Shown piece by piece: positions 1 through 9,891 of a stretch of 64,000 nt of DNA (positions within the stretch are counted from its first letter, which is position 1; each line of letters starts with the position of its first letter). Made by a program: the position numbers and the translations under genes. Source of the stretch: Fukatsuia anoeciicola (GTDB lineage Bacteria > Pseudomonadota > Gammaproteobacteria > Enterobacterales > Enterobacteriaceae); the NCBI RefSeq assembly GCF_964059965.1, contig NZ_OZ060923.1, positions 372,001-436,000 of the forward strand. Reading direction: 5' to 3'. The notes under the pieces were generated by a model. It saw only the letters and a list, made by a program, of their open reading frames with translations, did not search any database and had not been told where the DNA came from.

Positions 1-488
1 ATGGCAAAGGAAGTTATATATCAATTAATAGTCTATTATTACCTTTTAGAGAAGAGATATGTGATAGTCGCACTTATCTAGAGCATAATAAAGGTCACTG
101 CCACAGTCAACAATTACATAAAACTATAGTCTATAATAATGGTAAGGCAGTATTTGATGGCATATTAAAAGTAGCACCACATGCTGTAAGAACAGATGGG
201 AAAATAACTAACAATAACTTACTCCTTAGCAAACAAGCAGAGGTTAATACAAAACCACGGTTAGAAATTTATACAGATGATGTTAAATGTAGCCACGGTG
301 CAACAGTAGGATATATTGATATTGAACAGGTGTCTTATTTACGGTCTCGTGGTATTAGTAAAACTAAAGCTAAACAAATGATTATTTTTGCTTTTGCTGC
401 TGAACTTACAGAATCACTAAAGAATAAGATTATTCATCAACAAGTAGTAACCCGTATCACTAAACGTTTAAAACGGATAGATATATGA
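1..488 (+). CDS. sufD: SufD, Fe-S scaffold subunit (C-terminal part, cut by window edge)
   Basis: This is the C-terminal part (161 codons from the first complete codon at base 3) of SufD, the beta-helical partner of SufB in the SufBC2D iron-sulfur assembly complex of the cytosol. The reading frame is open from the window edge to a TGA at 486-488. Diagnostic SufD blocks are CHSQQLHKTIV, KQAEVNTKPRLEIY, DDVKCSHGATVG and QMIIFAFAAELTE, which match the enterobacterial protein closely. Its stop overlaps the sufS start in an ATGA arrangement, as expected for a translationally coupled suf operon. The start and N-terminal half lie outside the window. Confidence 0.93.
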   Translation, partial: GKGSYISINSLLLPFREEICDSRTYLEHNKGHCHSQQLHKTIVYNNGKAVFDGILKVAPHAVRTDGKITNNNLLLSKQAEVNTKPRLEIYTDDVKCSHGATVGYIDIEQVSYLRSRGISKTKAKQMIIFAFAAELTESLKNKIIHQQVVTRITKRLKRIDI

Positions 489-1774
489 TTAATAATAACT
501 TGCATGATAATAAACAAGCTAAAGTAGACAATAATCTGCAAATAAAAAATTTTTCTATAGAACAAATTAGAGCTGATTTTCCACTACTCAGTAGACAGGT
601 TAATAATATTCCACTTATTTACTTAGATAGCGCAGCAAGTGCACAAAAACCACAAGTAGTAATTGATAGTGAAATGAATTTTTATCGTAAGTATTACGCA
701 GCAGTAAATCGTGGTATCCATACTTTAGGTGAAAAAGCAACAGAAGCTATGGAACACGTACGTTGTCAAGTTGCAGATTTTATTCATGCTAAAACAGAAC
801 AAGAGATTGTTTTCGTTAAAGGTGCTACTGAGGGTATTAATTTAGTAGCTAATAGCTATGGGGATCATTTTCTTAATACTGGTGATAGTATTATTATTAC
901 CGAGATGGAACATCATGCTAATATTGTTCCTTGGCAAATTTTAGCCAAGAAACGTGGTCTTATTATTAAAATATGGCATTTAACAACTTCTGGAGAATTA
1001 GATTTAAATGACCTATCAAAATTAATTGATCACCATACCCATTTACTAGCAATTACACATATTTCTAATGTACTAGGTACGATAAACCCAATACATGATA
1101 TTGTAATGAAAGCAAAAGCGCTTGCAAAAGATTTAGTAGTATTGGTTGATGGTGCACAAGCAGTAATGCATCAGCAAGTTGATGTACAAGCATTAGATTG
1201 TGATTTTTATGTATTTTCTGGCCATAAATTATATGGACCGACTGGTATTGGCATACTATATGGTAAAAATAAATTATTACAAATGATGCCTCCTTGGGAA
1301 AGTGGGGGATCAATGATTAAAACTGTCAGTTTAACAGAAGAAACTACTTTTGCTGATGCTCCAGTACGCTTTGAAGCTGGTTCACCTAATACTGCTGCTA
1401 TTATTGGCATGGGAGCTGCTATAAACTATATTAATCAGCTAGGATTAACTAGAATTCAGCATTATGAACAGTCACTAATGACTTATGCATTAAAAAAGTT
1501 AAAGCAAGTACCAAACTTTAAACTTTATGGTTCAGAAAAAAATCGTGCTGGAGTTATTGCTTTTAATTTAGGGCAGCATCATTCCTATGACGTTGGTATT
1601 TTTCTTGATAAGTATGGTATTGCTATTCGTACAGGTCAACATTGTGCTATACCACTAATGAAATTTTATAACGTATCTACTATGTGTCGTGTTTCTCTGG
1701 CGCTATATAATACGTATGAAGAAATTAATCAACTGGTTACTGCATTACAAAGTATTGAGTGCCTTTTAAATTAA
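485..1774 (+). CDS. sufS: SufS, PLP-dependent cysteine desulfurase
   Basis: SufS takes sulfur from L-cysteine and passes it to SufE for Fe-S cluster assembly. The protein is 429 residues against about 406 in E. coli. The extra length is an N-terminal tail of about 20 residues before IRADFPLLSRQVN; no internal ATG lies near the usual start, so the tail appears real. The PLP lysine sits in FSGHKLYGPTGIG and the active-site cysteine in RTGQHCAIP, where E. coli has RTGHHCAMP. The ITEMEHHANIVPWQ block is also typical. The start overlaps the sufD stop by 4 nt, and sufE follows after 50 nt. Confidence 0.97.
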   Translation: MINNNLHDNKQAKVDNNLQIKNFSIEQIRADFPLLSRQVNNIPLIYLDSAASAQKPQVVIDSEMNFYRKYYAAVNRGIHTLGEKATEAMEHVRCQVADFIHAKTEQEIVFVKGATEGINLVANSYGDHFLNTGDSIIITEMEHHANIVPWQILAKKRGLIIKIWHLTTSGELDLNDLSKLIDHHTHLLAITHISNVLGTINPIHDIVMKAKALAKDLVVLVDGAQAVMHQQVDVQALDCDFYVFSGHKLYGPTGIGILYGKNKLLQMMPPWESGGSMIKTVSLTEETTFADAPVRFEAGSPNTAAIIGMGAAINYINQLGLTRIQHYEQSLMTYALKKLKQVPNFKLYGSEKNRAGVIAFNLGQHHSYDVGIFLDKYGIAIRTGQHCAIPLMKFYNVSTMCRVSLALYNTYEEINQLVTALQSIECLLN

Positions 1775-1824
1775 CCATTATAATATAATTAAGTAGCTTT
1801 AATTTTACGTATTAAGGAAAAGCT

Positions 1825-2241
1825 ATGGCAATATTGCCAAGTAAACAAAAATTGCTTGCTAATTTTAATCGTTGCCTTAATTGGGAAGAAAAATATCGTT
1901 ATATAATTGAATTAGGGATGCAATTACCAGCATTAACGAAAGAACAACGGCAACCACAAAATTTAATTGCTGGTTGTTATAGCCAAGTATGGATTAGCGT
2001 TACATTAACAAAAGAGAATCAAGTATTATTTGCTGGAGACAGTGATACTGTAATTGTTAAAGGGTTAATGGCAATAGTATTTATTCTTTATCAAAATTTG
2101 CTACCAGAACAAATCATTAAGTTAGATATACAGCCCTTTTTCTCTGAGCTGGCATTAAGTCAACATTTAACGCCGCATCGTTCTCAAGGGCTAGAATCTA
2201 TGGTACGCGCTATCTATACTGCAGTAGTACACTTAACCTAA
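1825..2241 (+). CDS. sufE: SufE, sulfur acceptor for SufS
   Basis: SufE accepts persulfide sulfur from SufS and delivers it to the SufBCD scaffold. At 138 residues it is exactly the usual length. The acceptor cysteine is in AGCYSQVWI, and the C-terminal block LSQHLTPHRSQGLESM is characteristic. An AAGGAAAAGCT ribosome-binding sequence precedes the ATG. It is the last gene of the suf operon here and is followed by a long gap that begins with a perfect palindrome (2310-2337), a possible operon end. Confidence 0.96.
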   Translation: MAILPSKQKLLANFNRCLNWEEKYRYIIELGMQLPALTKEQRQPQNLIAGCYSQVWISVTLTKENQVLFAGDSDTVIVKGLMAIVFILYQNLLPEQIIKLDIQPFFSELALSQHLTPHRSQGLESMVRAIYTAVVHLT

Positions 2242-2309
2242 TAAACACTAGATATTTTCTAATAAAAACAAGTAGTAACTAATAAAATAGCTTAGTTATC
2301 TTTTTATTA

Positions 2310-2337
2310 AACTCTATAATCTTAAGATTATAGAGTT
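2310..2337. repeat. Perfect 28-nt palindrome, possible suf operon terminator
   Basis: Fourteen bases (AACTCTATAATCTT) are followed directly by their exact reverse complement, starting 69 nt after the sufE stop. There is no unpaired loop in DNA, so an RNA hairpin would open a few central bases. The downstream sequence CTATTTGTTAATTATTTTATT is T-rich but has no clean T tract. A terminator is plausible but not certain. Confidence 0.5.
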
Positions 2338-3024
2338 CTATTTGTTAATTATTTTATTAATTCTATCATTATTTTAAGTTTTGTTAATTCTCTTTTTACT
2401 ATTATCCTCCCACTTATACTAATAAAGAACATATATAGATGTTACTAATATTTTACATATTCCATTATTTAGATTTAGAGTTATCTAGTGTTTTTTTGAG
2501 TTTTAAGGTCTACTATAAGTATTTAATACTGCGCTTTACAGTTTTATACTAATATAATATCTAAAATTATTCTTAGTAATATGCTAATTAATAATAATTT
2601 AATAATTATATTATTACATGCCTAGATTATAGTTATATACTAATTATTTTAATAAAATTAATATAGGGCTAGATATTAAATACTACTAGTACTAGCAGTA
2701 TTGTGCTATCATTTCTGTCTAAATCTTTAGTTTTTACTTCAATATAGCTAAATATTTCATATTTACTAAAATGATACCTGATAGGTAGACATTAAATAGT
2801 TATTTTAACCAATAAATAGTATTTTAGTCAATGACAGGATATAATTAAATTATGCTTTTATTACTTACTAGATAAGAAAAAATTACTTTTTATCCTATTA
2901 ACTCTAGTTATACTTATTTATATCTAAATAATATTAATAATATAATATAATATAATATATTATAAGAAATTTTATGTAAGTCATTAATTAATCATTATAT
3001 TTCTTTTAAAAATCAATGTTCTTA

Positions 3025-3657
3025 CTCTTATAAGCAACAGTAGTTAAAAAATTTAGATTATATTTCAAGGATTATTTGTTAATAATCCTCAAATATCTAC
3101 AAGGGTGTCGTAGTTGTTTTTCTGTTAACTAAAACTATAAGATAAGTAATATTATATATTAAAATAATATATAATATTAACATATACTTATTAATGCCAC
3201 TAAATACTGTTTAAACTGATAAAGACATAAAGAGTTTTATTTAGAAAAAACATATTTTAAAAAAAACTAAGTAGTCATTAATAAAAAATAAAGTAGTTAT
3301 TTATATAATTTTTATTAATAAAAATATTTAATTTTAGATTATTCAAAGACTTTATGCATAAATATATCTTACAATTAAAATGTAATAAATATAGATTACT
3401 TAGGACTAGTAAAAATTCATTTAAACTTAATATTACTTAAAAAATAAAGAAAATATTTAATACTAAAAGATAATCTTATAATATAACTTATTAAGTTAGC
3501 ATGTGTTAAATAAAAATATTATTAGTATGATTAAATAATCTAAAGTTATATTAGATTTTTACTAAAATAGGTAATAATAATTTGAATTGAGAAATAATCT
3601 AACTATAGTAATTTATAGTATGAAAATTAGATAAATAAGAGTTTTTGAAGAGATTAA
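3025..3657 (-). repeat. Dispersed noncoding repeat, copy A (reverse orientation)
   Basis: Read on the minus strand, this stretch lines up with copies at 22470-23030 and 35998-36510. Shared strings include ACTCTTATTTATCTAATTTT, TTTTAATTGTAAGATATATT, AAGTAATATTAA and GATTATTTAATCATACTAA. Copy A is the most complete: its middle section matches copy B (AAAACTCTTTATG, AGTATTTAGT, ATTAATAAGTATA) and its far end matches copy C (TATTATTTTAATATATAA, ACTTATCTTATA, GGATTATTAA). No ORF is conserved among the copies. Boundaries are approximate, by eye. Confidence 0.75.
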
Positions 3658-3672
3658 TGAAACTTATAGCAC

Positions 3673-5052
3673 TTACTGTAGTTTTGTAGTAAACTTATTG
3701 GCTAATTGTTCTAATTGGTGGCGAGTTGTTTGTTTTGTATCTACTTTTACGTAGATACTTTGTTCTTCTCTTACTACTACTACATCGGTGACGCCAAGCT
3801 GATTTCTGAAGTATTTTTCTAAGTTTACATCTTTTATAGCTGCTGCAGAAAGTACAATGCGTAAACTACTAACATAAGGTGGTTCTTGCATAGTACAACT
3901 AATAGCAAACCATAATAATGCAATTATTGCATTATTTATAAATACCGCTTCAGCTCCAGCAACTCCGAATATCCAACCTCCTAAACTACCACCGATAGCT
4001 GTACCAATAAACTGACTGGTAGAGTATATACTCATGGCTGTACCTTTGTAACTAGCAGGAGACTCTTTGCTTATTAATGATGGTAAAATAGCTTCCATTA
4101 AGTTAAAAACAATAAAAAATAATTGCATACCAATAATAATTATCCAAAGATGTTGCCTAGCATTACAAAGTATAATTTCAGCAATACAAAGCACTGCTAC
4201 ACAGCTAATAAAAACCTGTCTTATATGCCGTTTAGTTTCAGCATATATAATAAAAGGCACTACCATCGCAAAAGAAATTAACATTGTTATTAAATAAATG
4301 TATCCATGCTGCTTAGGTGATAATTTAGCGCTTTCTATTACGTGTGGTAAAGCAATAAAATTTGACATTAATAAAATATGCAAGCACATAATACCAAAAT
4401 TTATTTTTAACAATCGATAATTATTAAATACTTTAGTAATACTGCTTTTAACGATACTCGCTTCTCGATTAAGAATATGGGTATTGGTTGTAGGAACAAT
4501 AGTTATAGCAATAATAATACTAAGTAAAGCAAGTATAGCGATATTCCCAAATAAGATATTTAAGCCAAAAGAATGAGTAATCATAGGACCAAGAAACATA
4601 GCAATAGCAAAAGTAATACCAAAGCTAATACCTATAAGTGCCATCGCTTTAGTACGATTTTGTTCGCGAGTTAGATCAGAGAGTAATGCCATTACTGCTG
4701 CTGCAATTACACCAGAACCTTGCAATGCACGCCCTAGTATAATACCCCAAATAGAATTACTTAATGCTGCGACGATACTACCAAACATAAAAACTATTAA
4801 TCCAAAGATAATAAGAGGTTTATGGCCAATACGATCAGAAATAAATCCAAAAGGAATTTGAAAGATTACTTGAGTAAAACCATAAATACCAATAGCAATA
4901 CCAATAAGTACTTCATTAGCACCGTTTAGTGCCATACCATAAGTAGTAATAACTGGTAAAACCATAAACATACCGAGCATGCGTAACGAAAAAATAATTC
5001 CTAATCCCCAAGCAGCTCGTAGTTCTAATGATGTCATTTTATTATCATTCAT
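3673..5052 (-). CDS. yajR: YajR, major facilitator superfamily transporter
   Basis: This inner-membrane MFS transporter has twelve hydrophobic segments and a C-terminal soluble YAM-like domain (about the last 65 residues). The substrate of the family is not established. MFS signatures are visible in GFISDRIGHKPLII and in GRALQGSGVIAAAVMALLSD. I chose the ATG at 5052 because it gives MNDNKMTSLELRAAWGLG, which aligns with the E. coli N-terminus and leaves a 19-nt gap to cyoE. In-frame starts at 5061 or 5082 would lengthen it, the latter overlapping cyoE by 11 nt. The yajR gene also follows cyoE in E. coli, so the context is ancestral. Confidence 0.93.
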   Translation of the reverse strand: MNDNKMTSLELRAAWGLGIIFSLRMLGMFMVLPVITTYGMALNGANEVLIGIAIGIYGFTQVIFQIPFGFISDRIGHKPLIIFGLIVFMFGSIVAALSNSIWGIILGRALQGSGVIAAAVMALLSDLTREQNRTKAMALIGISFGITFAIAMFLGPMITHSFGLNILFGNIAILALLSIIIAITIVPTTNTHILNREASIVKSSITKVFNNYRLLKINFGIMCLHILLMSNFIALPHVIESAKLSPKQHGYIYLITMLISFAMVVPFIIYAETKRHIRQVFISCVAVLCIAEIILCNARQHLWIIIIGMQLFFIVFNLMEAILPSLISKESPASYKGTAMSIYSTSQFIGTAIGGSLGGWIFGVAGAEAVFINNAIIALLWFAISCTMQEPPYVSSLRIVLSAAAIKDVNLEKYFRNQLGVTDVVVVREEQSIYVKVDTKQTTRHQLEQLANKFTTKLQ

Positions 5053-5071
5053 AAAATCCATAAAAATTTTA

Positions 5072-5959
5072 TTAATTAGCATTAACTAGTAATGCGACAG
5101 AGGTGGTTGCATTAAAATCAATAGACATCATAATGCTAAGCGAAGTAATAGTAATTATTGAAAAGATAAATAGATTTTTTGCCCATATAATATTACTTCT
5201 TGTTCTGTAACCTCGTAATGCTATACCTAGCCACCAAAGGTTTATAGTAGTAACTACAAAAAGATAACTATATCCAGTATAGCCACTTAATACTAACATT
5301 GAAGTAGCTAGCATGAACGCTAAAATATAAAGTATTATATGGTTTTTAGTGATAAAAATGCCTTTAATTATTGGTAAAATAGGAATATTCGCTGCCTGAT
5401 AATCTTTGTAGCGAAAAATAGCAATTGCATAAGAATGTGGCATTTGCCATAAACTAAAAATTAAGAATAGAATAAAAGCACCAGTATCAATCTTATTAGT
5501 AACGGCACAATAACCAATAACAGGAGGAGCCGCACCAGATAGACTACCAATTAATGTACCATAGACTGAATGACGTTTCATATAAAGACTATAGATTGCA
5601 ATGTATATAATAAAACCTATTATTGATAATACCATTGCTAATACATTAACCATAAAATAAAGTAATAGTATACCAGTAACACCTAGTATTGAGGCATAGA
5701 TCAAGATTATTTTTTTATTAATTAGACCTGTTACTAAGACACGATTCTTTGTTCTTTGCATAATGCTATCAATATCACGATCAATATAATTATTGAATAC
5801 ACAACTAGAGGCGACCACTAATAAGACACTAAGGAGTGTAGAAAAAAATAAAGGATAATTAATTACACCCTGGGCTGCGAGAATAAATCCCCCAGTAACA
5901 GAAATTAAATTACCAAAAACAATGCCTGGTTTAGTAACCTGCAAATATTGTTTAATCAT
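5072..5959 (-). CDS. cyoE: CyoE, protoheme IX farnesyltransferase (heme O synthase)
   Basis: CyoE is a membrane prenyltransferase that converts heme B to heme O, the heme of the cytochrome bo3 binuclear centre. It has 295 residues against 296 in E. coli. The UbiA-family polyprenyl-diphosphate site is visible as NNYIDRDIDSIMQRTKNR, and the second conserved loop as KDYQAANIPILP. Several transmembrane helices fill the rest. It lies 6 nt after cyoD at the end of the oxidase operon, so it is made together with the enzyme it serves. Confidence 0.97.
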   Translation of the reverse strand: MIKQYLQVTKPGIVFGNLISVTGGFILAAQGVINYPLFFSTLLSVLLVVASSCVFNNYIDRDIDSIMQRTKNRVLVTGLINKKIILIYASILGVTGILLLYFMVNVLAMVLSIIGFIIYIAIYSLYMKRHSVYGTLIGSLSGAAPPVIGYCAVTNKIDTGAFILFLIFSLWQMPHSYAIAIFRYKDYQAANIPILPIIKGIFITKNHIILYILAFMLATSMLVLSGYTGYSYLFVVTTINLWWLGIALRGYRTRSNIIWAKNLFIFSIITITSLSIMMSIDFNATTSVALLVNAN

Positions 5960-5965
5960 TAGAGG

Positions 5966-6337
5966 TTACTCATTACTAATTGTCATATTGATATCAAGAT
6001 TATACATGATCCAAAGTGAGCCGATTATGATAATAGTAACAACTATAATAGTAAATATAAAAGCTACTAAATTCCAACGCTCTGTTGAAGATTGATTCAT
6101 ATGTAGGAAATATACTAAATGTATAAAAATCTGTACTAAAGCAAAGGCAACTACTGTTATTAAAATTATATTATGAGAGATATTATTATATATTACCATA
6201 ACAAATGGAATAACAGTTAAAATAATAGAAAATACGAAGCCAATCAGGTAAGATTTTAAGCTTTCATGGTTAACGCCCATATAATTATCTTTAGCATGAG
6301 CATAATTGTTAATATGGTCATCAGTAGAAATATTCAT
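5966..6337 (-). CDS. cyoD: CyoD, cytochrome bo3 oxidase subunit IV
   Basis: This is the small three-helix subunit IV of the bo3 ubiquinol oxidase, which stabilises the core during assembly. It has 123 residues against 109 in E. coli; the excess is in the hydrophilic N-terminus before the first helix. Conserved segments are SIILTVIPFVMVIY, LVYFLHMNQSS and GSLWIMYNLDINM. Its start directly abuts the cyoC stop, so the two are probably translationally coupled. Confidence 0.95.
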   Translation of the reverse strand: MNISTDDHINNYAHAKDNYMGVNHESLKSYLIGFVFSIILTVIPFVMVIYNNISHNIILITVVAFALVQIFIHLVYFLHMNQSSTERWNLVAFIFTIIVVTIIIIGSLWIMYNLDINMTISNE

Positions 6338-6964
6338 TTATATGACCCCTAATAGATAAACAATAGTGAATACACATATCCAGATTATATCAAGGAAATG
6401 CCAAAATAAACTTAGGCATATTAATCTAGTTTGGTTAATTGTACTTAAACCACGTTTTATTGTTTGAATTATCATGATAATAATCCAAACTAGACCAACA
6501 CTTACATGAATACCATGAGTTGCTACTAACACAAAGAAACTTGATAAAAAAGCACTACGATTAGGACCATAACCTTTAGTAATTAGTTCATGAAATTCAA
6601 AAAATTCCATTGTTATAAAACTTAATCCAAGTATAAAAGTTAATGCTAACCATAAATTAACCTGATCTTTATTACCTTTGTTCATGCTAAGCATTGTAAT
6701 TCCATAGGTAATACTACTAAATAGTAATAAAAAAGTTTCTATCAATACAAAACTTAAATTAAAAATATCTTTACCTGAAGGCCCCCCTGCGGTGTTATTA
6801 ACTAAAACTGCATAGGTTGCAAATAATGTTGCAAATAGAATGCAATCACTCATTAAATAGATCCAAAAACCAAATATTTTTATAGCTCCATTATTATGAT
6901 GACTATGCTCTGTATGAGTTATATTATAGTCAAAATTACTTTGGATTAGAGATTTAGTTAACAT
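6338..6964 (-). CDS. cyoC: CyoC, cytochrome bo3 oxidase subunit III
   Basis: Subunit III of the bo3 quinol oxidase is a five-helix membrane protein of the cytochrome c oxidase subunit III family. It has 208 residues against 204 in E. coli. Matching blocks include KIFGFWIYLMSDCILFATLF, NNTAGGPSGKDIF and LSLFWHFLDIIWICVFTIVY. It sits 9 nt behind cyoB in the operon. No key residue appears altered. Confidence 0.97.
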   Translation of the reverse strand: MLTKSLIQSNFDYNITHTEHSHHNNGAIKIFGFWIYLMSDCILFATLFATYAVLVNNTAGGPSGKDIFNLSFVLIETFLLLFSSITYGITMLSMNKGNKDQVNLWLALTFILGLSFITMEFFEFHELITKGYGPNRSAFLSSFFVLVATHGIHVSVGLVWIIIMIIQTIKRGLSTINQTRLICLSLFWHFLDIIWICVFTIVYLLGVI

Positions 6965-6973
6965 GATTTACGC

Positions 6974-8947
6974 CTATACTTTATTGATTTGTTTATAGTG
7001 TTGATTTTCAATATATTTAATTTCATCAATAGATATACAATAATCAAAATCTTCATTAAAACTTTTTATAATCCAAGTAATAACTATGCCAGCAAAACTA
7101 ATAACTGCTAACCACCAAATGTACCAAATCATAGCAAAACCAAAGATTAAACTAAAACTAGCAATAACTACGCCAACACTAGTATTTTTAGGCATGCGTA
7201 TTTCGTTGTATTTTTCTGGACGTTTATATGCTTCACCCGTCTCTTTCATTCGCCAGAATTCATCACGTTCATGAATATATGGAACTATAGCAAAATTATA
7301 GGATGGAGGGGGTGAAGGTATCATCCATTCTAATGTACGTGCTCCCCAAGGATCACCGGTTAAATCATAATTCTGTTTACGATCACGGATACTAACAAAA
7401 ATCTGGATAAACTGACATAAAATACCACAGGCAATAAGTAAAGTACCACCTGCCGCTAACATTAACATTGGATGAAATTCTGGATTAATATCTTGGCTTA
7501 AACGGCGAGTCATTCCCATAAAACCTAAGATATATAGAGGCATAAAAGCAATAAAGAAACCAATCAACCAAAACCAGAATGCACGAATACCCCATTTTTC
7601 GTTTAAAATAAAACCAAAAGATTTAGGAAACCAATAAGTTAAACCTGCAAAGCAACCAAATACTACACCACCAATAATAACGTTATGAAAGTGAGCAATT
7701 AAAAATAAACTATTATGTAAAACAAAGTTAGCACCAGGTACTGCTAATAATACACCAGTCATTCCACCAATAGAAAAGGTAATAATAAAACCAATTGTCC
7801 ATAACATAGCTGAGTTAAACTGGATATGTCCTTGATACATAGTAAACAACCAATTAAATATTTTTACCCCAGTTGGAATAGAAATAATCATGGTAGCAAT
7901 GCCAAAAAAAGCATTTACATTAGCACCCGATCCCATAGTAAAAAAATGGTGCAACCAAACAATAAATGATAGTATTGTAATAACAATAGTTGCCCATACT
8001 AATGAAGTATACCCAAATAATCGTTTTTTCGAAAAAGTAGCGGTAACTTCAGAAAATATACCAAATACAGGTAACACTAAGATATAAACTTCTGGGTGCC
8101 CCCAAGCCCAAATTAGGTTGATATACATCATCATATTACCACCCATATCATTGGTAAAAAAGTGAGTGCCTATATAACGATCTAGTGTTAGTAATGCTAT
8201 GGTTACAGTTAAAATAGGAAAAGCAATGATAATCAAGATATTAGCACAAAGCGCAGTCCAGGTAAAAACTGGCATTTTCATCATAGACATTCCTGGTGCA
8301 CGTGTTTTTAAGATAGTAACAAAAAAATTAATACCAGTTAATAGAGTACCTATACCTGAAATTTGTAAACTCCATATCCAATAATCAACACCCACACCAG
8401 GATTATACTCTTTCGCAGAAAGTGGCGAATAAGCTAACCAACCAGTTTGTGCAAATTCACCTACCCCAAGAGAAATATTAATTAATAATACACCAACAAT
8501 AAATAACCAAAAACTTAAAGAGTTCAAAAATGGATAAGCTACGTCACGCACACCTATCTGTAATGGCACGACCACATTTATTAGACCAATAATAAAAGGC
8601 ATTGCCATAAAAAAAATCATAATCACGCCATGAGCAGTGAAAATTTGATCATAATGATGAGGTGATAAAAAACCAGTTTCCCCCGCAGAGGATAATGCTT
8701 GTTGGCCGCGCATCATAATTGCATCGGCAAAGCCACGCATCAACATAACTATAGCAACAATAATATACATTATACCAATTTTTTTATGATCAACTGAGGT
8801 TAACCATTCATTATATAACCATTTCCATTTACCAAAATAAGTTAAAAAAGTCGTCAGTGCTAGTCCAACAACTATAATAAACATTATAGTTATCATAATG
8901 ATTGGTTCATGAAATGGCACCGCTTCAAGTGTTAATTTTCCTAGCAT
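6974..8947 (-). CDS. cyoB: CyoB, cytochrome bo3 oxidase subunit I (catalytic, proton-pumping)
   Basis: CyoB holds heme b, heme o3 and CuB and couples oxygen reduction to proton pumping across the inner membrane. It has 657 residues against 663 in E. coli. The metal ligands are visible: FTAHGVIM for heme b, WGHPEVYILVLP and WLHHFFTMG for CuB, and AHFHNVIIGG for the hemes. The D-channel Asp in GVRDVAYP, the Glu in GHPEVY and the K-channel Lys in PTGVKIFNW are kept. Residue 407 is Asn (PGANFVLHN) where the E. coli family has Asp. The gene follows cyoA after 26 nt. Confidence 0.98.
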   Translation of the reverse strand: MLGKLTLEAVPFHEPIIMITIMFIIVVGLALTTFLTYFGKWKWLYNEWLTSVDHKKIGIMYIIVAIVMLMRGFADAIMMRGQQALSSAGETGFLSPHHYDQIFTAHGVIMIFFMAMPFIIGLINVVVPLQIGVRDVAYPFLNSLSFWLFIVGVLLINISLGVGEFAQTGWLAYSPLSAKEYNPGVGVDYWIWSLQISGIGTLLTGINFFVTILKTRAPGMSMMKMPVFTWTALCANILIIIAFPILTVTIALLTLDRYIGTHFFTNDMGGNMMMYINLIWAWGHPEVYILVLPVFGIFSEVTATFSKKRLFGYTSLVWATIVITILSFIVWLHHFFTMGSGANVNAFFGIATMIISIPTGVKIFNWLFTMYQGHIQFNSAMLWTIGFIITFSIGGMTGVLLAVPGANFVLHNSLFLIAHFHNVIIGGVVFGCFAGLTYWFPKSFGFILNEKWGIRAFWFWLIGFFIAFMPLYILGFMGMTRRLSQDINPEFHPMLMLAAGGTLLIACGILCQFIQIFVSIRDRKQNYDLTGDPWGARTLEWMIPSPPPSYNFAIVPYIHERDEFWRMKETGEAYKRPEKYNEIRMPKNTSVGVVIASFSLIFGFAMIWYIWWLAVISFAGIVITWIIKSFNEDFDYCISIDEIKYIENQHYKQINKV

Positions 8948-8973
8948 TATTTACTCCTCGGTCCTATATGAAT

Positions 8974-9891
8974 CTATTTACCTTTATATATACTTTCATG
9001 TATTTTATTGCCTGTCAGGTAGTTACTATTCATTTGCATATCACCCATGAATTTATTGATTTGTTCTTTAAATAGTCCAGGCTTTACACTGGAAAAATAT
9101 TTAACCGGATTATTTTTACTGGGCTGTGCTAATTTATTAAAATCATTAGTATTATTTAGGGTATATGATGATGCTTTTATTTGTCTAACCCACTGATTGA
9201 AATCTGCTTCTGTTAATGTGGCAATAGCAGTAAATTTCATTCCTGAAAAACCTTCACCGCTATAACTACTGGAAAAACCTTTGTATTTACCAGCATCATT
9301 AGCAATAAGATGTAGTTTAGTCTGCATTCCAGCCATTGCATAAATTTGCCCACCTAACTGAGGAATAAAAAACGAATTCATTACTGAATTAGAAGTAATC
9401 TTGAAATTTAATGGAATATTAATTGGAAATGCTAATTCATTAACAGTAGCAATACCTTGCTCTGGATAGATAAATAACCATTTCCAGTCAAGAGATACCA
9501 CTTCAATAGTTATAGGTTTTTTATCACTAACTAATGGTTTATAGGGATCAAGTTTATGGCTAGTTTGCCAGGTTATTACTGCTAATATAGTAATAATAAT
9601 AATTGGTACTAACCAAATAATGATCTCAATTTTATTAGAATGAGACCAATAGGGGGTGTAAGCAGAATTTTTATTTTTAGCACGGAATTTCCAAGCAAAA
9701 ACTAAGGTCATAAAGATAACTGGAATAACAACAATTAACATTAAACCTATTGCTGTTAGTATTAGATTTTTCTGTTCAACTCCGATAGCTCCTTTAGGAT
9801 TCATTAAAATAGTATCGCAACCACTTAGTATTATTATTGCAGTAAATAAAGAAAGTATCTTTATACTTTTAATATAACTATTATGTCTCAT
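8974..9891 (-). CDS. cyoA: CyoA, cytochrome bo3 oxidase subunit II (lipoprotein)
   Basis: Subunit II of the quinol oxidase has two transmembrane helices and a periplasmic cupredoxin-like domain without CuA. The N-terminus is a lipoprotein signal with lipobox LSGC (Cys at about residue 25), so it is a predicted substrate of the LspA encoded at 39055-39540. It has 305 residues against 315 in E. coli; the Met/His-rich C-terminal tail is shorter. SLDWKWLFIYPEQGIATVNE and NSVMNSFFIPQLGGQIYAM are typical. It is the first gene of the cyo operon, with its promoter expected in 9892-10429. Confidence 0.97.
   Translation of the reverse strand: MRHNSYIKSIKILSLFTAIIILSGCDTILMNPKGAIGVEQKNLILTAIGLMLIVVIPVIFMTLVFAWKFRAKNKNSAYTPYWSHSNKIEIIIWLVPIIIITILAVITWQTSHKLDPYKPLVSDKKPITIEVVSLDWKWLFIYPEQGIATVNELAFPINIPLNFKITSNSVMNSFFIPQLGGQIYAMAGMQTKLHLIANDAGKYKGFSSSYSGEGFSGMKFTAIATLTEADFNQWVRQIKASSYTLNNTNDFNKLAQPSKNNPVKYFSSVKPGLFKEQINKFMGDMQMNSNYLTGNKIHESIYKGK

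Larger units (their letters stand above)
2242..3672. other. Long AT-rich gap between sufE and yajR
   Basis: No convincing ORF, tRNA or structured RNA gene is visible in these 1.43 kb. The stretch holds a 28-nt perfect palindrome at 2310-2337 and, from about 3025 to 3657, a reverse-oriented copy of the dispersed repeat also seen near 22.5 kb and 36 kb. The remainder is low-complexity AT sequence and is probably eroded DNA. Confidence 0.8.

Noticed and set aside
4067..4297. 76-residue plus-strand ORF inside yajR
   Set aside because: Antisense shadow of a well-supported transporter gene.
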